A DNA stretch of 6,298 nucleotides from Gemmatimonadaceae bacterium. GTDB lineage: Bacteria > Gemmatimonadota > Gemmatimonadetes > Gemmatimonadales > Gemmatimonadaceae. The stretch lies in the NCBI GenBank assembly GCA_013813605.1, contig JACCRL010000018.1, positions 1-6,298 on the forward strand. Direction: 5' to 3'. Made by a program: the position numbers and the translations under genes. The first letter of the stretch is position 1, and each line of letters starts with the position of its first letter. Shown here piece after piece: positions 1 to 5,882 of this stretch. The notes below the pieces were generated by a model. The model had not been told where the DNA came from, did not search any database, and worked only from the letters and a program-made list of their open reading frames with translations.

Positions 1-408
1 GCGAGCTCTCTTGAGAGCGCCGGCGCGCGCCAGGAGAATCCCATCGATGCCGGCGTCGCGAGGCTGGAGGCAAACCCCTACGCCCGATCGATGATCGAAG
101 CGACGGGGATGTCGGTTCGTGATTATGTCGTCACGACCCTCGCGCTGGCGCAGGCCGCACAGGCGTCGATTCCGAAAAATCGCGGACTGTATCCGCACGT
201 CACGGACGACAACATCCGCTTCGTCCTCGCACATGGCTCTGATCTCCCGCAGATCGAGGAATCGGCCATCATCCCGTTCGATGATCCCCGATTCGGGCGG
301 GACGACGAGGAATGGGAAGATCGCTACGATGGCGAGGCCGATCGGCGAGAGGGGCGGAAGCATGGCAAGCGGGGAAAGCGCGGCAAGGGGAACCGAGGGC
401 GGGACTAG
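1..408 (+). CDS. Hypothetical protein with charged C-terminal tail (5' end outside window)
   Basis: The reading frame is open from base 1 to a TAG at 406-408, giving 135 visible residues. An internal ATG at 91 exists, but the codons before it read as ordinary protein (ending LEANPYARS before MIEATGMSVRDYV), so the true start probably lies upstream. The middle is helix-prone and Ala-rich (MSVRDYVVTTLALAQAAQA), followed by a segment ending NIRFVLAHGSDLPQIEE. The last ~45 residues are low complexity: an Asp/Glu-rich block (GRDDEEWEDRYDGEAD), then a basic Gly/Lys/Arg tail (GKRGKRGKGNRGRD). I do not recognise a named family. The general look resembles small secreted or periplasmic helical proteins, but any signal peptide would be off the left edge. 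It converges on mltG, sharing the CTAG at the two stops. Being a real gene is fairly certain; its function is unknown. Confidence 0.7.
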   Translation, partial: ASSLESAGARQENPIDAGVARLEANPYARSMIEATGMSVRDYVVTTLALAQAAQASIPKNRGLYPHVTDDNIRFVLAHGSDLPQIEESAIIPFDDPRFGRDDEEWEDRYDGEADRREGRKHGKRGKRGKGNRGRD

Positions 409-1529
409 CGGATTGCCGGCTTCTTTTTCCGCGTCGTAGTTGTAGTCTTTGGCGGCGGCCGTTTCGCGGGAGCCTTTCGCACCGTTGTAGTCCTGCGCAC
501 GGCCGCTCGTTTCGCGGGTGCGGGCGCAACTTTGCCCTGCGGTGGCGGCGGCGGAATCGGCTCGGCGATTCCTCTTATTTTCCTGATCGCCGCCGTATGC
601 TCGGCGAACGTCATCCGGAACTCGTGATGACCGTCGGGCGCGGCGACAAAGAACAGGTATGGAACGCTCGCCGGGTTCGCGGCCGCGGCGAGGCTCGGCC
701 CCCCCGGCGATGCTATCGGTCCGGGGGGCAAGCCGGTGTGCACGTAGGTGTTGTACGGCGACTCGATCTTCAGGTCGCGATAGAGCACGCGACCGACATG
801 CTGCGGCAGCGCGTACTGCACTGTCGGGTCGGCCTGCAGCAGCATTCCCTTACGCAGACGGTTGTAGTAAACGGCGGCAATGACGGGCCGCTCTTCGGGA
901 CGGATCGCTTCCTTCTCCACGATCGAGGCCATGGTGACGAGATCGTTCCTGTTGATCTTGAGTTCGGACAACCTCGCATCCCAGGCCGGTTTCCATTCGC
1001 GCTCGAACCTCTGGACCATCTCGCGTACCGCCTGGCGCGCGGTCGTTCCCTCCGGAAACGCGTAGGTGTCGGGAAACAGATACCCCTCGAGTGTCTCATT
1101 CGGGAGGTCGAGTCGCGACAGCAGTGCCGTGTCTCGCACCGCGGCCGCCACCGAATCCGCGGGGACGGAAAGTTTCCTGCTCATCAACGGGACGATCTGC
1201 CGAAGCGAGAATCCCTCGGGGACTGTAATCGAGTTGACGAGTCCCTTGCCGCCGTTGAGAGCGCTGACGATATCCGGCCACGGCGTGTCGTGCTTCAAGA
1301 GATACGTACCGGGCTTGATGTTGCGGTCGCCGCCGGTAAACCGCCCATAAAGACGAAAGATCCTCGGCCAGCTCACCAGCTTCGCCCGCTCCAGCGAGTC
1401 AGTCGCCTCCTTGAACGTCGATCCCTTGGGGATGATGACGCGCACTGGCACGCCGTGCGGCGCGCCGCCACACGCTCCAAACAGCGCCACGGCGGCGAAA
1501 GCCATGACGAGCGATCTATTCCGGGACAT
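405..1529 (-). CDS. mltG: Endolytic murein transglycosylase MltG (YceG family) with long basic tail
   Basis: MltG cuts nascent glycan strands in the periplasm, releasing them from the membrane and setting chain length. From the ATG at 1529 the product is 374 residues. A short hydrophobic N-terminus (residues 7-19) ends at LFGAC, a possible lipobox with Cys20, where most MltG proteins have a plain membrane anchor. Residues ~29-95 form the LysM-like subdomain (IIPKGSTF, IKPGTYLL). The catalytic YceG part follows: LEGYLFPDTY (147-156), VTMASIVEKEA (198-208, containing the catalytic Glu, probably E205), LQADPTVQY (231-239), SPYNTYVHTGLPPGPIASPG (257-276) and YLFFVA (291-296). From ~324 a Pro-, then Ala/Lys/Arg/Thr-rich tail is added, with a 16-residue duplication. 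The start is uncertain: neither ATG 1529 nor in-frame ATG 1538 has a clear ribosome binding site, and both lie inside the end of ruvX, so coupled translation is likely. It is the third gene of rho-ruvX-mltG. The family call is near certain. Confidence 0.93.
   Translation of the reverse strand: MSRNRSLVMAFAAVALFGACGGAPHGVPVRVIIPKGSTFKEATDSLERAKLVSWPRIFRLYGRFTGGDRNIKPGTYLLKHDTPWPDIVSALNGGKGLVNSITVPEGFSLRQIVPLMSRKLSVPADSVAAAVRDTALLSRLDLPNETLEGYLFPDTYAFPEGTTARQAVREMVQRFEREWKPAWDARLSELKINRNDLVTMASIVEKEAIRPEERPVIAAVYYNRLRKGMLLQADPTVQYALPQHVGRVLYRDLKIESPYNTYVHTGLPPGPIASPGGPSLAAAANPASVPYLFFVAAPDGHHEFRMTFAEHTAAIRKIRGIAEPIPPPPPQGKVAPAPAKRAAVRRTTTVRKAPAKRPPPKTTTTTRKKKPAIR
426..521 (-). repeat. Tandem 48-bp duplication encoding two 16-residue units in the MltG tail
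   Basis: Two adjacent in-frame units encode APAKRAAVRRTTTVRK (MltG residues 337-352, bases 474-521) and APAKRPPPKTTTTTRK (353-368, bases 426-473). Aligned by hand, about 29 of 48 bases agree, including an identical 11-base run (cgtttcgcggg on the + strand) at 460-470 and 508-518, exactly 48 bases apart. The identity runs across codon third positions there, which points to duplication rather than similar composition alone. Confidence 0.7.
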
Positions 1530-1944
1530 TGAGCGCATGCTGTAGAAGTATGGTTGCCGCAAGTGAGTCCACGTCGCCCTTCCTGCCGCGGGTGGATTCA
1601 CCCATCTCCCGCACCGTCCTGAGTGCGGCCGCGGTCGTGAAACGCTCGTCGAGAAATCGCATCGGCATTCCCGTTCTCTTCGCGAGCTCCGCGCCAACCG
1701 AGCGAATCTCGGCGGTCCACTCGGTTTCATTTCCGTCGCCATCGAGCGGGAGCCCCACCACATACCCTCTTGCGCCCAGCTCGGTCGCGCGGCGGATGAT
1801 CGCCGTTATCGGTGGGCGCTTGCCCGCTCGCCGCTCGATGAAGCCCGCGGGCGATGCGATCATGCCCAGCGGGTCGCTGATCGCCAGTCCAACGCGCTTC
1901 CGGCCGTAGTCAACCGCCAGCAACCGTCCGAGCGCTTCGTTCAC
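1516..1944 (-). CDS. ruvX: RuvX/YqgF, RNase H-fold pre-16S rRNA nuclease / putative Holliday junction resolvase
   Basis: 142 residues, the usual length for this single-domain family. The RNase H-like fold is marked by [18 protein letters not shown] (residues 10-27, with acidic D12), [12 protein letters not shown] (64-75), FLDERFTT (97-104) and [13 protein letters not shown] (123-135, with D124/D126). Homologues in E. coli (YqgF) take part in 16S rRNA 5'-end maturation, and mutants also alter Rho-dependent termination; other members cleave branched DNA. Translation starts at a GTG (1944-1942) that overlaps the rho TGA stop in the string GTGA. A GAGGG within the last codons of rho (1948-1952) lies close ahead and can serve as ribosome binding site. 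The TAG stop (1518-1516) lies inside the start region of mltG. YqgF next to MltG is a common pairing in bacteria. The exact biochemical role here cannot be read from sequence. Confidence 0.94.
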   Translation of the reverse strand: MNEALGRLLAVDYGRKRVGLAISDPLGMIASPAGFIERRAGKRPPITAIIRRATELGARGYVVGLPLDGDGNETEWTAEIRSVGAELAKRTGMPMRFLDERFTTAAALRTVREMGESTRGRKGDVDSLAATILLQHALNVPE

Positions 1945-3200
1945 CGGCCCTCGGCCATCTGCGTAAAGAATTCCTTGTTGTTCTTCGACTTCACCATCTG
2001 GCGGAGCAGAAACTCGATTGCCTCCGTCTCCGGCATGTCGGCGAGGAACTGGCGCAGGAGCGTGACGCGGTTGATCTCCGACTGATTGAGCAGCAGCTCC
2101 TCCTTTCGCGTTCCCGAGCGGAAGATGTCGATCGCAGGGAAGATGCGCCGGTCGGCGATCTTGCGGTCGAGCACCAGCTCCATGTTGCCGGTGCCCTTGA
2201 ACTCCTCAAAAATCACGTCGTCCATGCGCGAGCCGGTTTCCGTCAGCGCCGTGGCAATGATCGTGAGCGACCCGCCGCCGTCGATATTGCGCGCCGACCC
2301 GAAAAACTTCTTCGGTTTCTGCAGTGCGCTCGCGTCGACACCACCGGAGAGAATCTTTCCCGACTGCGGCGCGACGGTGTTGTGGGCGCGCGCGAAACGC
2401 GTCAGCGAGTCGAGAAGAATCACGACATCCTTCCCGTGCTCGACGAGACGCTTCGCCTTCTCGATGACCATGTCCGATACCTGCACGTGCCGGGCGGCGC
2501 CTTCGTCGAAGGTGGAGCTCACGACCTCCGCCCGCTTGGTGCTGGCGATCATCTCGGTCACTTCCTCCGGCCGCTCGTCGATGAGCAGCACGATGATCGT
2601 CACCTCCGGGTGATTCTCGGCGATCGCGTTCGCCATCTTGTTGAGCAGGATCGTCTTTCCTGCCCGGGGCGGTGACACGATGATCCCTCGCTGCCCCTTT
2701 CCAATCGGCGCCATGATGTCCATCACGCGCATGCTGAGATCCCCGTCCTTTGTCTCCAGTCTCAGCCGCTCGTCCGGATAGCACGGCCTGAGATTGTCGA
2801 ACGGGGCGCGGTCCTTGGCCTTCTCCGGATCTTCCGTGTTGACGCTCTCGACACGCAGGAGCGCGAGGTAGCGCTCCCACGGCTTGGGCGGACGGACCTG
2901 CCCGCGAACTCCGTCGCCGGTCCGCAGGCCGAAGCGCTTGATCTGGGACGGCGAGACGTAGATGTCGTCCGGCCCGGGGAGATAGCTCCAGTCCTGGCTG
3001 CGCAGAAATCCGTACCCCTCGGGAAGAATCTCGAGCACCCCGTCGCCGTGCAGCACGACATCCGTGTCGAGCAAATTCTGCTCGATCTGGAAAATGAGAT
3101 CCTGCTTGCTGCGCACGCCCGGCGGTCCTTCGATCTTGAGACCGTCGGCCATTTCCTGGAGCTCATTTACGGATTTTCGCTTTAGCTCGGCGATATCCAC
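1941..3200 (-). CDS. rho: Transcription termination factor Rho
   Basis: Rho is a hexameric RNA-dependent ATPase that loads on C-rich nascent RNA and stops RNA polymerase. The product has 419 residues, the same as E. coli Rho. In order: the Rho N-terminal helical domain ([14 protein letters not shown], then [10 protein letters not shown], ~5-43); the OB-fold primary RNA-binding site (EGYGFLRS at 61-68, [17 protein letters not shown] at 77-93); and the ATPase core, with Walker A SPPRAGKT (176-183), catalytic-Glu motif [13 protein letters not shown] (205-217, E209), Walker [11 protein letters not shown] (259-268), and [20 protein letters not shown] (299-318), which covers the RNA-gripping loops. 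[10 protein letters not shown] (361-370) carries the arginine finger (R365). There is no large N-terminal insertion of the actinobacterial kind. The start is a GTG; the frame upstream has no ATG or GTG before a TAG at 3254-3252, and no Shine-Dalgarno precedes it. It is first gene of the cluster with ruvX and mltG. Confidence 0.98.
   Translation of the reverse strand: MDIAELKRKSVNELQEMADGLKIEGPPGVRSKQDLIFQIEQNLLDTDVVLHGDGVLEILPEGYGFLRSQDWSYLPGPDDIYVSPSQIKRFGLRTGDGVRGQVRPPKPWERYLALLRVESVNTEDPEKAKDRAPFDNLRPCYPDERLRLETKDGDLSMRVMDIMAPIGKGQRGIIVSPPRAGKTILLNKMANAIAENHPEVTIIVLLIDERPEEVTEMIASTKRAEVVSSTFDEGAARHVQVSDMVIEKAKRLVEHGKDVVILLDSLTRFARAHNTVAPQSGKILSGGVDASALQKPKKFFGSARNIDGGGSLTIIATALTETGSRMDDVIFEEFKGTGNMELVLDRKIADRRIFPAIDIFRSGTRKEELLLNQSEINRVTLLRQFLADMPETEAIEFLLRQMVKSKNNKEFFTQMAEGR
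1948..1952 (-). promoter_or_regulatory. Shine-Dalgarno for ruvX inside the end of rho
   Basis: GAGGG on the minus strand lies three bases ahead of the ruvX GTG, within the codons for Glu417-Gly418 of Rho. Together with the GTGA overlap this supports reinitiation by ribosomes finishing rho. The spacing is a little short. Confidence 0.5.
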
Positions 3201-3330
3201 GCGTGCGTCGTGAAGGAGAGGAGGGAAGTCGTGCTGCGGTGGAACGGAGTGCTATGCGGGCGGGAAGGGCGATGCGGGAGGGAGCTCGGCGGGAGTCTTC
3301 TTCGGGCGGTGGGGCGGGTGAAGACCCTCG
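3201..3330 (-). promoter_or_regulatory. C-rich, G-poor rho leader, candidate rut site for autoregulation
   Basis: This covers most of the 161-base gap between the MCE gene and rho. Read on the coding strand, bases 3320 down to 3201 contain 64 C, 20 G, 19 T and 17 A (hand count), so C exceeds G more than threefold, with many CC and TC steps and no strong hairpin seen. That is the classic composition of a Rho utilization site. The genes on either side do not show this imbalance. E. coli rho is known to be autoregulated by Rho-dependent attenuation in its leader; assigning the same role here is inference. No ribosome binding site is visible at the end of the leader. Confidence 0.5.
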
Positions 3331-3336
3331 AAGCTA

Positions 3337-3365
3337 ATTGTCACACCCCGCAAGGGGCAAGTCAG
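3337..3365 (-). promoter_or_regulatory. Candidate sigma-70-like promoter of rho-ruvX-mltG
   Basis: On the minus strand, CTGACT (3365-3360, 4 of 6 matches to TTGACA) is followed after exactly 17 bases by GACAAT (3342-3337, 4 of 6 to TATAAT). A TG one base ahead gives an extended -10 (TGTGACAAT). The -35 overlaps the TGA stop of the MCE gene. Transcription would begin near 3330, giving a leader of ~130 bases. A small CCCC/GGGG hairpin (3346-3357) lies in the spacer. This is the only AT-containing patch in the gap, but the matches are modest. Confidence 0.33.
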
Positions 3366-4312
3366 AACGCGATGTAGCGGAGAGGACGTCTCTTGATGTC
3401 GCGGAACAATGAGTCGAGCAGCACCTTGTTCCTCGCAAGCTCCCGGATCAGCGCGCTGTCGCCGCGCGCCTTGCCGATCGTGCCAAGCGGATCGGAGGCG
3501 AGCGCGCGGAGCGAATCGACCTCGGCCATGATTCCACTCACGGTGCTCATGAGCGTGGTGTCACGCCGGAAACGGCCGACGTTGCCGCGATCGGAATCCA
3601 TGAATGCACGCAGGGAATCGGTTGCCGCCATCGCGCTCGACGCGCGAGCCATCAGGTTGCCGCGCATCGCGAGGCCAATGGTTCCTTCCCCGCGCGTTGC
3701 CTTGTTCATGATCCGCGACATTCCACCGCTGACATCAGCGACCTGGCCCACGCCGCGCGTGCGAAAGTTACCGATTGTGCCGACCGGACCTGAAAGCTTC
3801 GCATTGAGTTCGGTGACCTCCTTCGCCAGCGCTCGAAACTCCGGACCGATCTTTCCAACCTGGTCGACGACCCCGGCCATCGGAGACTTGGTGCGTGTCG
3901 CGACGGTATCTCCCGCACCGAGCGGCGGCGAGTTCGCGCTGCCAGCTGAGATCTGGATCACCGGCGCGCCGATGAAGTTTCCGCCGGGTCGGATCTCGGC
4001 GTAGGAATCCCTGCGCACGACCGGCAGAAACTCTGCCAGAAACTCGGTCGTGAGCAGCACCCGCTGCGTGGTATCGGTCGTGGTTGCCAGAAAGCCGACC
4101 TTCGTCACGCGTCCGGATTTCTTCCCCGCCAGCCAGACTTCCGTCCCCGGCAGCACGCCCGACACATCGGGCGCGGTGACGTAAAGGTCTACCTTCTTGC
4201 CGCGTATGCCGCCGACGCGCGCAAAGAGAAGGGTGAAAAGCACGAGCGCGGCAATCGCGGCAGCCGAAATTATGCCGGTACGTAGCTCGCGCCATCTGCG
4301 TTGGGGAGGCAC
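3362..4312 (-). CDS. MCE/MlaD-family lipid transport protein, membrane anchored, with C-terminal repeats
   Basis: MCE proteins are the periplasmic substrate-binding parts of Mla-type ABC systems that move phospholipids between membranes. From GTG 4312 the product has 316 residues: a basic N-terminus (QRRWRELRTG), one membrane helix (~13-31), an MCE domain at ~41-125 (PDVSGVLPGTEVWLAGKKSG, then YAEIRPGGNFIGAPVIQIS), and an elongated, helix-prone region (145-310) with four ~33-residue repeats. The ending DIKRRPLRYIAF matches the usual close of this group (helix, basic-Pro, Arg-Tyr). A longer reading from GTG 4378 is possible. I prefer 4312 because the 22 extra codons have only about half G or C in third position, unlike the gene, and the longer form leaves 41 bases for two divergent promoters. 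No ribosome binding site precedes either. The permease (MlaE) and ATPase (MlaF) partners are absent from the window. Confidence 0.85.
   Translation of the reverse strand: MPPQRRWRELRTGIISAAAIAALVLFTLLFARVGGIRGKKVDLYVTAPDVSGVLPGTEVWLAGKKSGRVTKVGFLATTTDTTQRVLLTTEFLAEFLPVVRRDSYAEIRPGGNFIGAPVIQISAGSANSPPLGAGDTVATRTKSPMAGVVDQVGKIGPEFRALAKEVTELNAKLSGPVGTIGNFRTRGVGQVADVSGGMSRIMNKATRGEGTIGLAMRGNLMARASSAMAATDSLRAFMDSDRGNVGRFRRDTTLMSTVSGIMAEVDSLRALASDPLGTIGKARGDSALIRELARNKVLLDSLFRDIKRRPLRYIAF
3392..3790 (-). repeat. Four ~33-residue repeats in the MCE protein
   Basis: The motif Gly-Thr-Ile-Gly recurs at residues 178-181, 210-213 and 277-280, with Gly-Asn-Val-Gly at 243-246, a spacing of 32, 33 and 34 residues. 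After the motif comes a basic/acidic pair and a helix with DSLRAFM, DSLRALA or DSLFRDI near the end of units 2, 3 and 4. The first unit is the most diverged. The period is seen in the protein; DNA-level identity was not scored. Confidence 0.6.
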
Positions 4313-4419
4313 ATCGGTAATATAGCGGGCTGGAAGTTGGGGTTCTTTCGGGTAATGTTTTGCGACGCGCTGCTGCACGTGTACTTGCGAGCGCTTGAAC
4401 CGGATCCGGGAAAGGGTGA
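4313..4419. promoter_or_regulatory. Divergent intergenic region between the MCE gene and pntAA
   Basis: This 107-base stretch is more AT-rich than its surroundings. On the minus strand TATATT (4324-4319, 5 of 6 to TATAAT) would place the transcription start at or next to the GTG at 4312, so the MCE mRNA may be leaderless; no good -35 accompanies it. On the plus strand no convincing promoter was found for pntAA, although TTGCGA at 4360-4365 could be a -35. AAAGGG at 4411-4416 is the likely ribosome binding site of pntAA. A CACGTG palindrome at 4376-4381 has no assigned role. Confidence 0.4.
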
Positions 4420-5580
4420 ATGCAGATAGCAGTTCCGCGGGAGAGCGCGGCGGGAGAGCGGCGCGTTGCCATCGTGCCGGAGGTCGTTGCCCAGCTCACC
4501 CGCGCCGGCCACCGCGTGCGGGTGGAGAAGGGGGCGGGAATCCGCGCCGGCTTCACCGACAAGGCCTATGAGGATGCGGGCTGCGAGACCTCCGGCGCCG
4601 GCGCTGACCTGTATTCCGGAGCGGACATGGTGCTCCGCGTTCAACGGCCTGACAACGGCGAGGTCGCGAAAATCGGCAGCGGCACCGTTCTCGTTGGCCT
4701 GCTCCAACCGGGAGCCGACGTATCGCTATTCGCGCGCCTTGCCGCGCAGGGCGTGATCTCCTGCAGCATGGAGCTCGTGCCGCGGACGACGCGCGCACAG
4801 ATGATGGATGCGCTGTCGTCGCAGAGTACCGTCGCCGGTTACAAGGCGGTCCTGATCGCCGCCAACGCGCTGCAGAAGTTTTTCCCGATGCTGATGACCG
4901 CGGCCGGCACCGTGCGGCCGGCAAAGGTGCTGGTGATCGGCGCAGGCGTGGCCGGACTGCAGGCGATCGCGACTGCGCGCAGAATCGGTGCGGTAGTCGA
5001 GGCGTTCGATACGCGGCCCGTCGTGAAAGAGCAGGTGAAGAGCCTCGGCGCGACGTTTGTCGAGCTCGATGTCGTTGCCGAGGACGCGCAGGACGCCGGC
5101 GGGTACGCGCGGGAGCTGAGTGAGGATCACATCCGTCGCGAAAAGGATCTCATCCACCAGCGCGCCATCGGGGCCGACGTGATCATCACTACGGCGCTCG
5201 TGCCGGGAAGGCGCGCCCCGATGCTCGTTTCGGCCGAAACCGTGAAGGCGATGAAGCCGGGCTCGGTGATCGTCGACCTCGCCGGCGAGCAGGGCGGAAA
5301 CTGCGAGCTCACCAAGCCCGGTGAAACCGTGGTCCACAACGATGTCACGATCATCGCGCCGCTCCACATCTCGAGCGACCTCGCCTTCCATGCCAGTCAG
5401 ATGTACGCCAAGAACGTCGCCGCGCTCGTGACCCTGCTCGCCCCCAAGGGATCTCTCGAGCTCAACTTCAGCGACGACATCATCGCTGCCGTTTGCGTCA
5501 CCGCCAACGGCGAAGTAAGGCATGCACCGACGCGCGAACGCCTGGCGTCCGCTTCCCCAATGGCTGGACTATCGCGATGA
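4420..5580 (+). CDS. pntAA: NAD(P) transhydrogenase subunit alpha part 1 (NAD(H)-binding domain I)
   Basis: This is the soluble NADH-binding domain of the proton-translocating transhydrogenase (NADH + NADP+ to NAD+ + NADPH, coupled to proton entry). Its 386 residues match the separate domain-I subunit of three-subunit enzymes. MQIAVPRESAAGERRVA opens it, as in the alanine dehydrogenase/PntA family. TTRAQMMDALSSQSTVAGYK (123-142) is the conserved nucleotide-site loop; VLVIGAGVAGLQAIATARR (170-188) is the Rossmann Gly-rich turn, followed by EAFDTRP (194-200), whose Asp favours NAD(H). ALVPGRRAPMLV (259-270) and GSVIVDLAGEQGGN (281-294) are also family hallmarks. Alanine dehydrogenase, a relative, is excluded by length, motifs and the downstream pntAB/pntB. 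The ATG follows AAAGGG closely. The TGA stop overlaps the pntAB start (ATGA). Confidence 0.95.
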   Translation: MQIAVPRESAAGERRVAIVPEVVAQLTRAGHRVRVEKGAGIRAGFTDKAYEDAGCETSGAGADLYSGADMVLRVQRPDNGEVAKIGSGTVLVGLLQPGADVSLFARLAAQGVISCSMELVPRTTRAQMMDALSSQSTVAGYKAVLIAANALQKFFPMLMTAAGTVRPAKVLVIGAGVAGLQAIATARRIGAVVEAFDTRPVVKEQVKSLGATFVELDVVAEDAQDAGGYARELSEDHIRREKDLIHQRAIGADVIITTALVPGRRAPMLVSAETVKAMKPGSVIVDLAGEQGGNCELTKPGETVVHNDVTIIAPLHISSDLAFHASQMYAKNVAALVTLLAPKGSLELNFSDDIIAAVCVTANGEVRHAPTRERLASASPMAGLSR

Positions 5581-5882
5581 GCCAGGAGCTTGTGCTGGGA
5601 ATCTACGTCTTCATCATGGCGATCTTCGTCGGCTTCGAGGTCATCGCGAGGGTGCCGTCGGTGCTGCACACGCCGCTCATGTCCGGCACCAACGCCATCC
5701 ATGGCATCGTCGTGCTCGGTGCGATGCTCATCGCCGGCTCCGCGGACACACCGTTGCAGCACGCGCTCGGCTTCATCGCCGTCGTCTTCGGCGCCGCCAA
5801 CGTGTTCGGCGGGTTCGTCGTCACCGACCGGATGCTGGAGATGTTCAAAAAGAGGGAAGTGAAGAAGACCGACGATGCTTGA
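5577..5882 (+). CDS. pntAB: NAD(P) transhydrogenase subunit alpha part 2 (membrane domain)
   Basis: This small integral membrane subunit forms part of the proton-conducting domain II. Its 101 residues carry three hydrophobic segments (~5-22, 38-54, 61-82), the family signature VPSVLHTPLMSGTNAIHG (26-43), and the close FVVTDRMLEMFKK (80-92) before a charged tail. His42, in the second segment, sits where three-subunit enzymes keep their proton-pathway histidine. The ATG lies inside ATGA at the pntAA stop, so translation is probably coupled; no strong ribosome binding site is seen. The end overlaps pntB by 8 bases. In E. coli this domain is fused to the equivalent of PntAA. Confidence 0.95.
   Translation: MSQELVLGIYVFIMAIFVGFEVIARVPSVLHTPLMSGTNAIHGIVVLGAMLIAGSADTPLQHALGFIAVVFGAANVFGGFVVTDRMLEMFKKREVKKTDDA

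Noticed and set aside
312..1532. 406-codon open frame on the + strand
   Set aside because: It lies antisense to mltG, has Arg/Gly/Ser-rich shadow composition and no family motif. mltG on the other strand has conserved motifs throughout.
1530..1763. Extension of mltG upstream to an ATG at 1763
   Set aside because: The extra 78 residues run inside ruvX in another frame and look like shadow translation. The signal peptide begins at 1529-1538.
3346..3357. CCCC-GCAA-GGGG hairpin after the MCE gene as a terminator
   Set aside because: Only four base pairs and no T run follows; it more likely just lies in the rho promoter spacer.
3393..4004. 203-codon + strand frame opposite the MCE gene
   Set aside because: Antisense shadow with Ser/Arg/Pro composition; the MCE gene on the minus strand is clearly supported.
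4376..4381. CACGTG palindrome as an operator
   Set aside because: Six-base palindromes are common by chance in GC-rich DNA, and the flanks are only partly symmetric.
4270..4707. 145-codon minus-strand frame across the mce-pntAA gap
   Set aside because: It overlaps pntAA antisense and the start of the MCE gene, with no recognisable motif.
4420..5580. Alanine dehydrogenase as identity of the gene
   Set aside because: The domain-I loop TTRAQMMDALSSQ and the following pntAB and pntB genes fix it as transhydrogenase alpha part 1.
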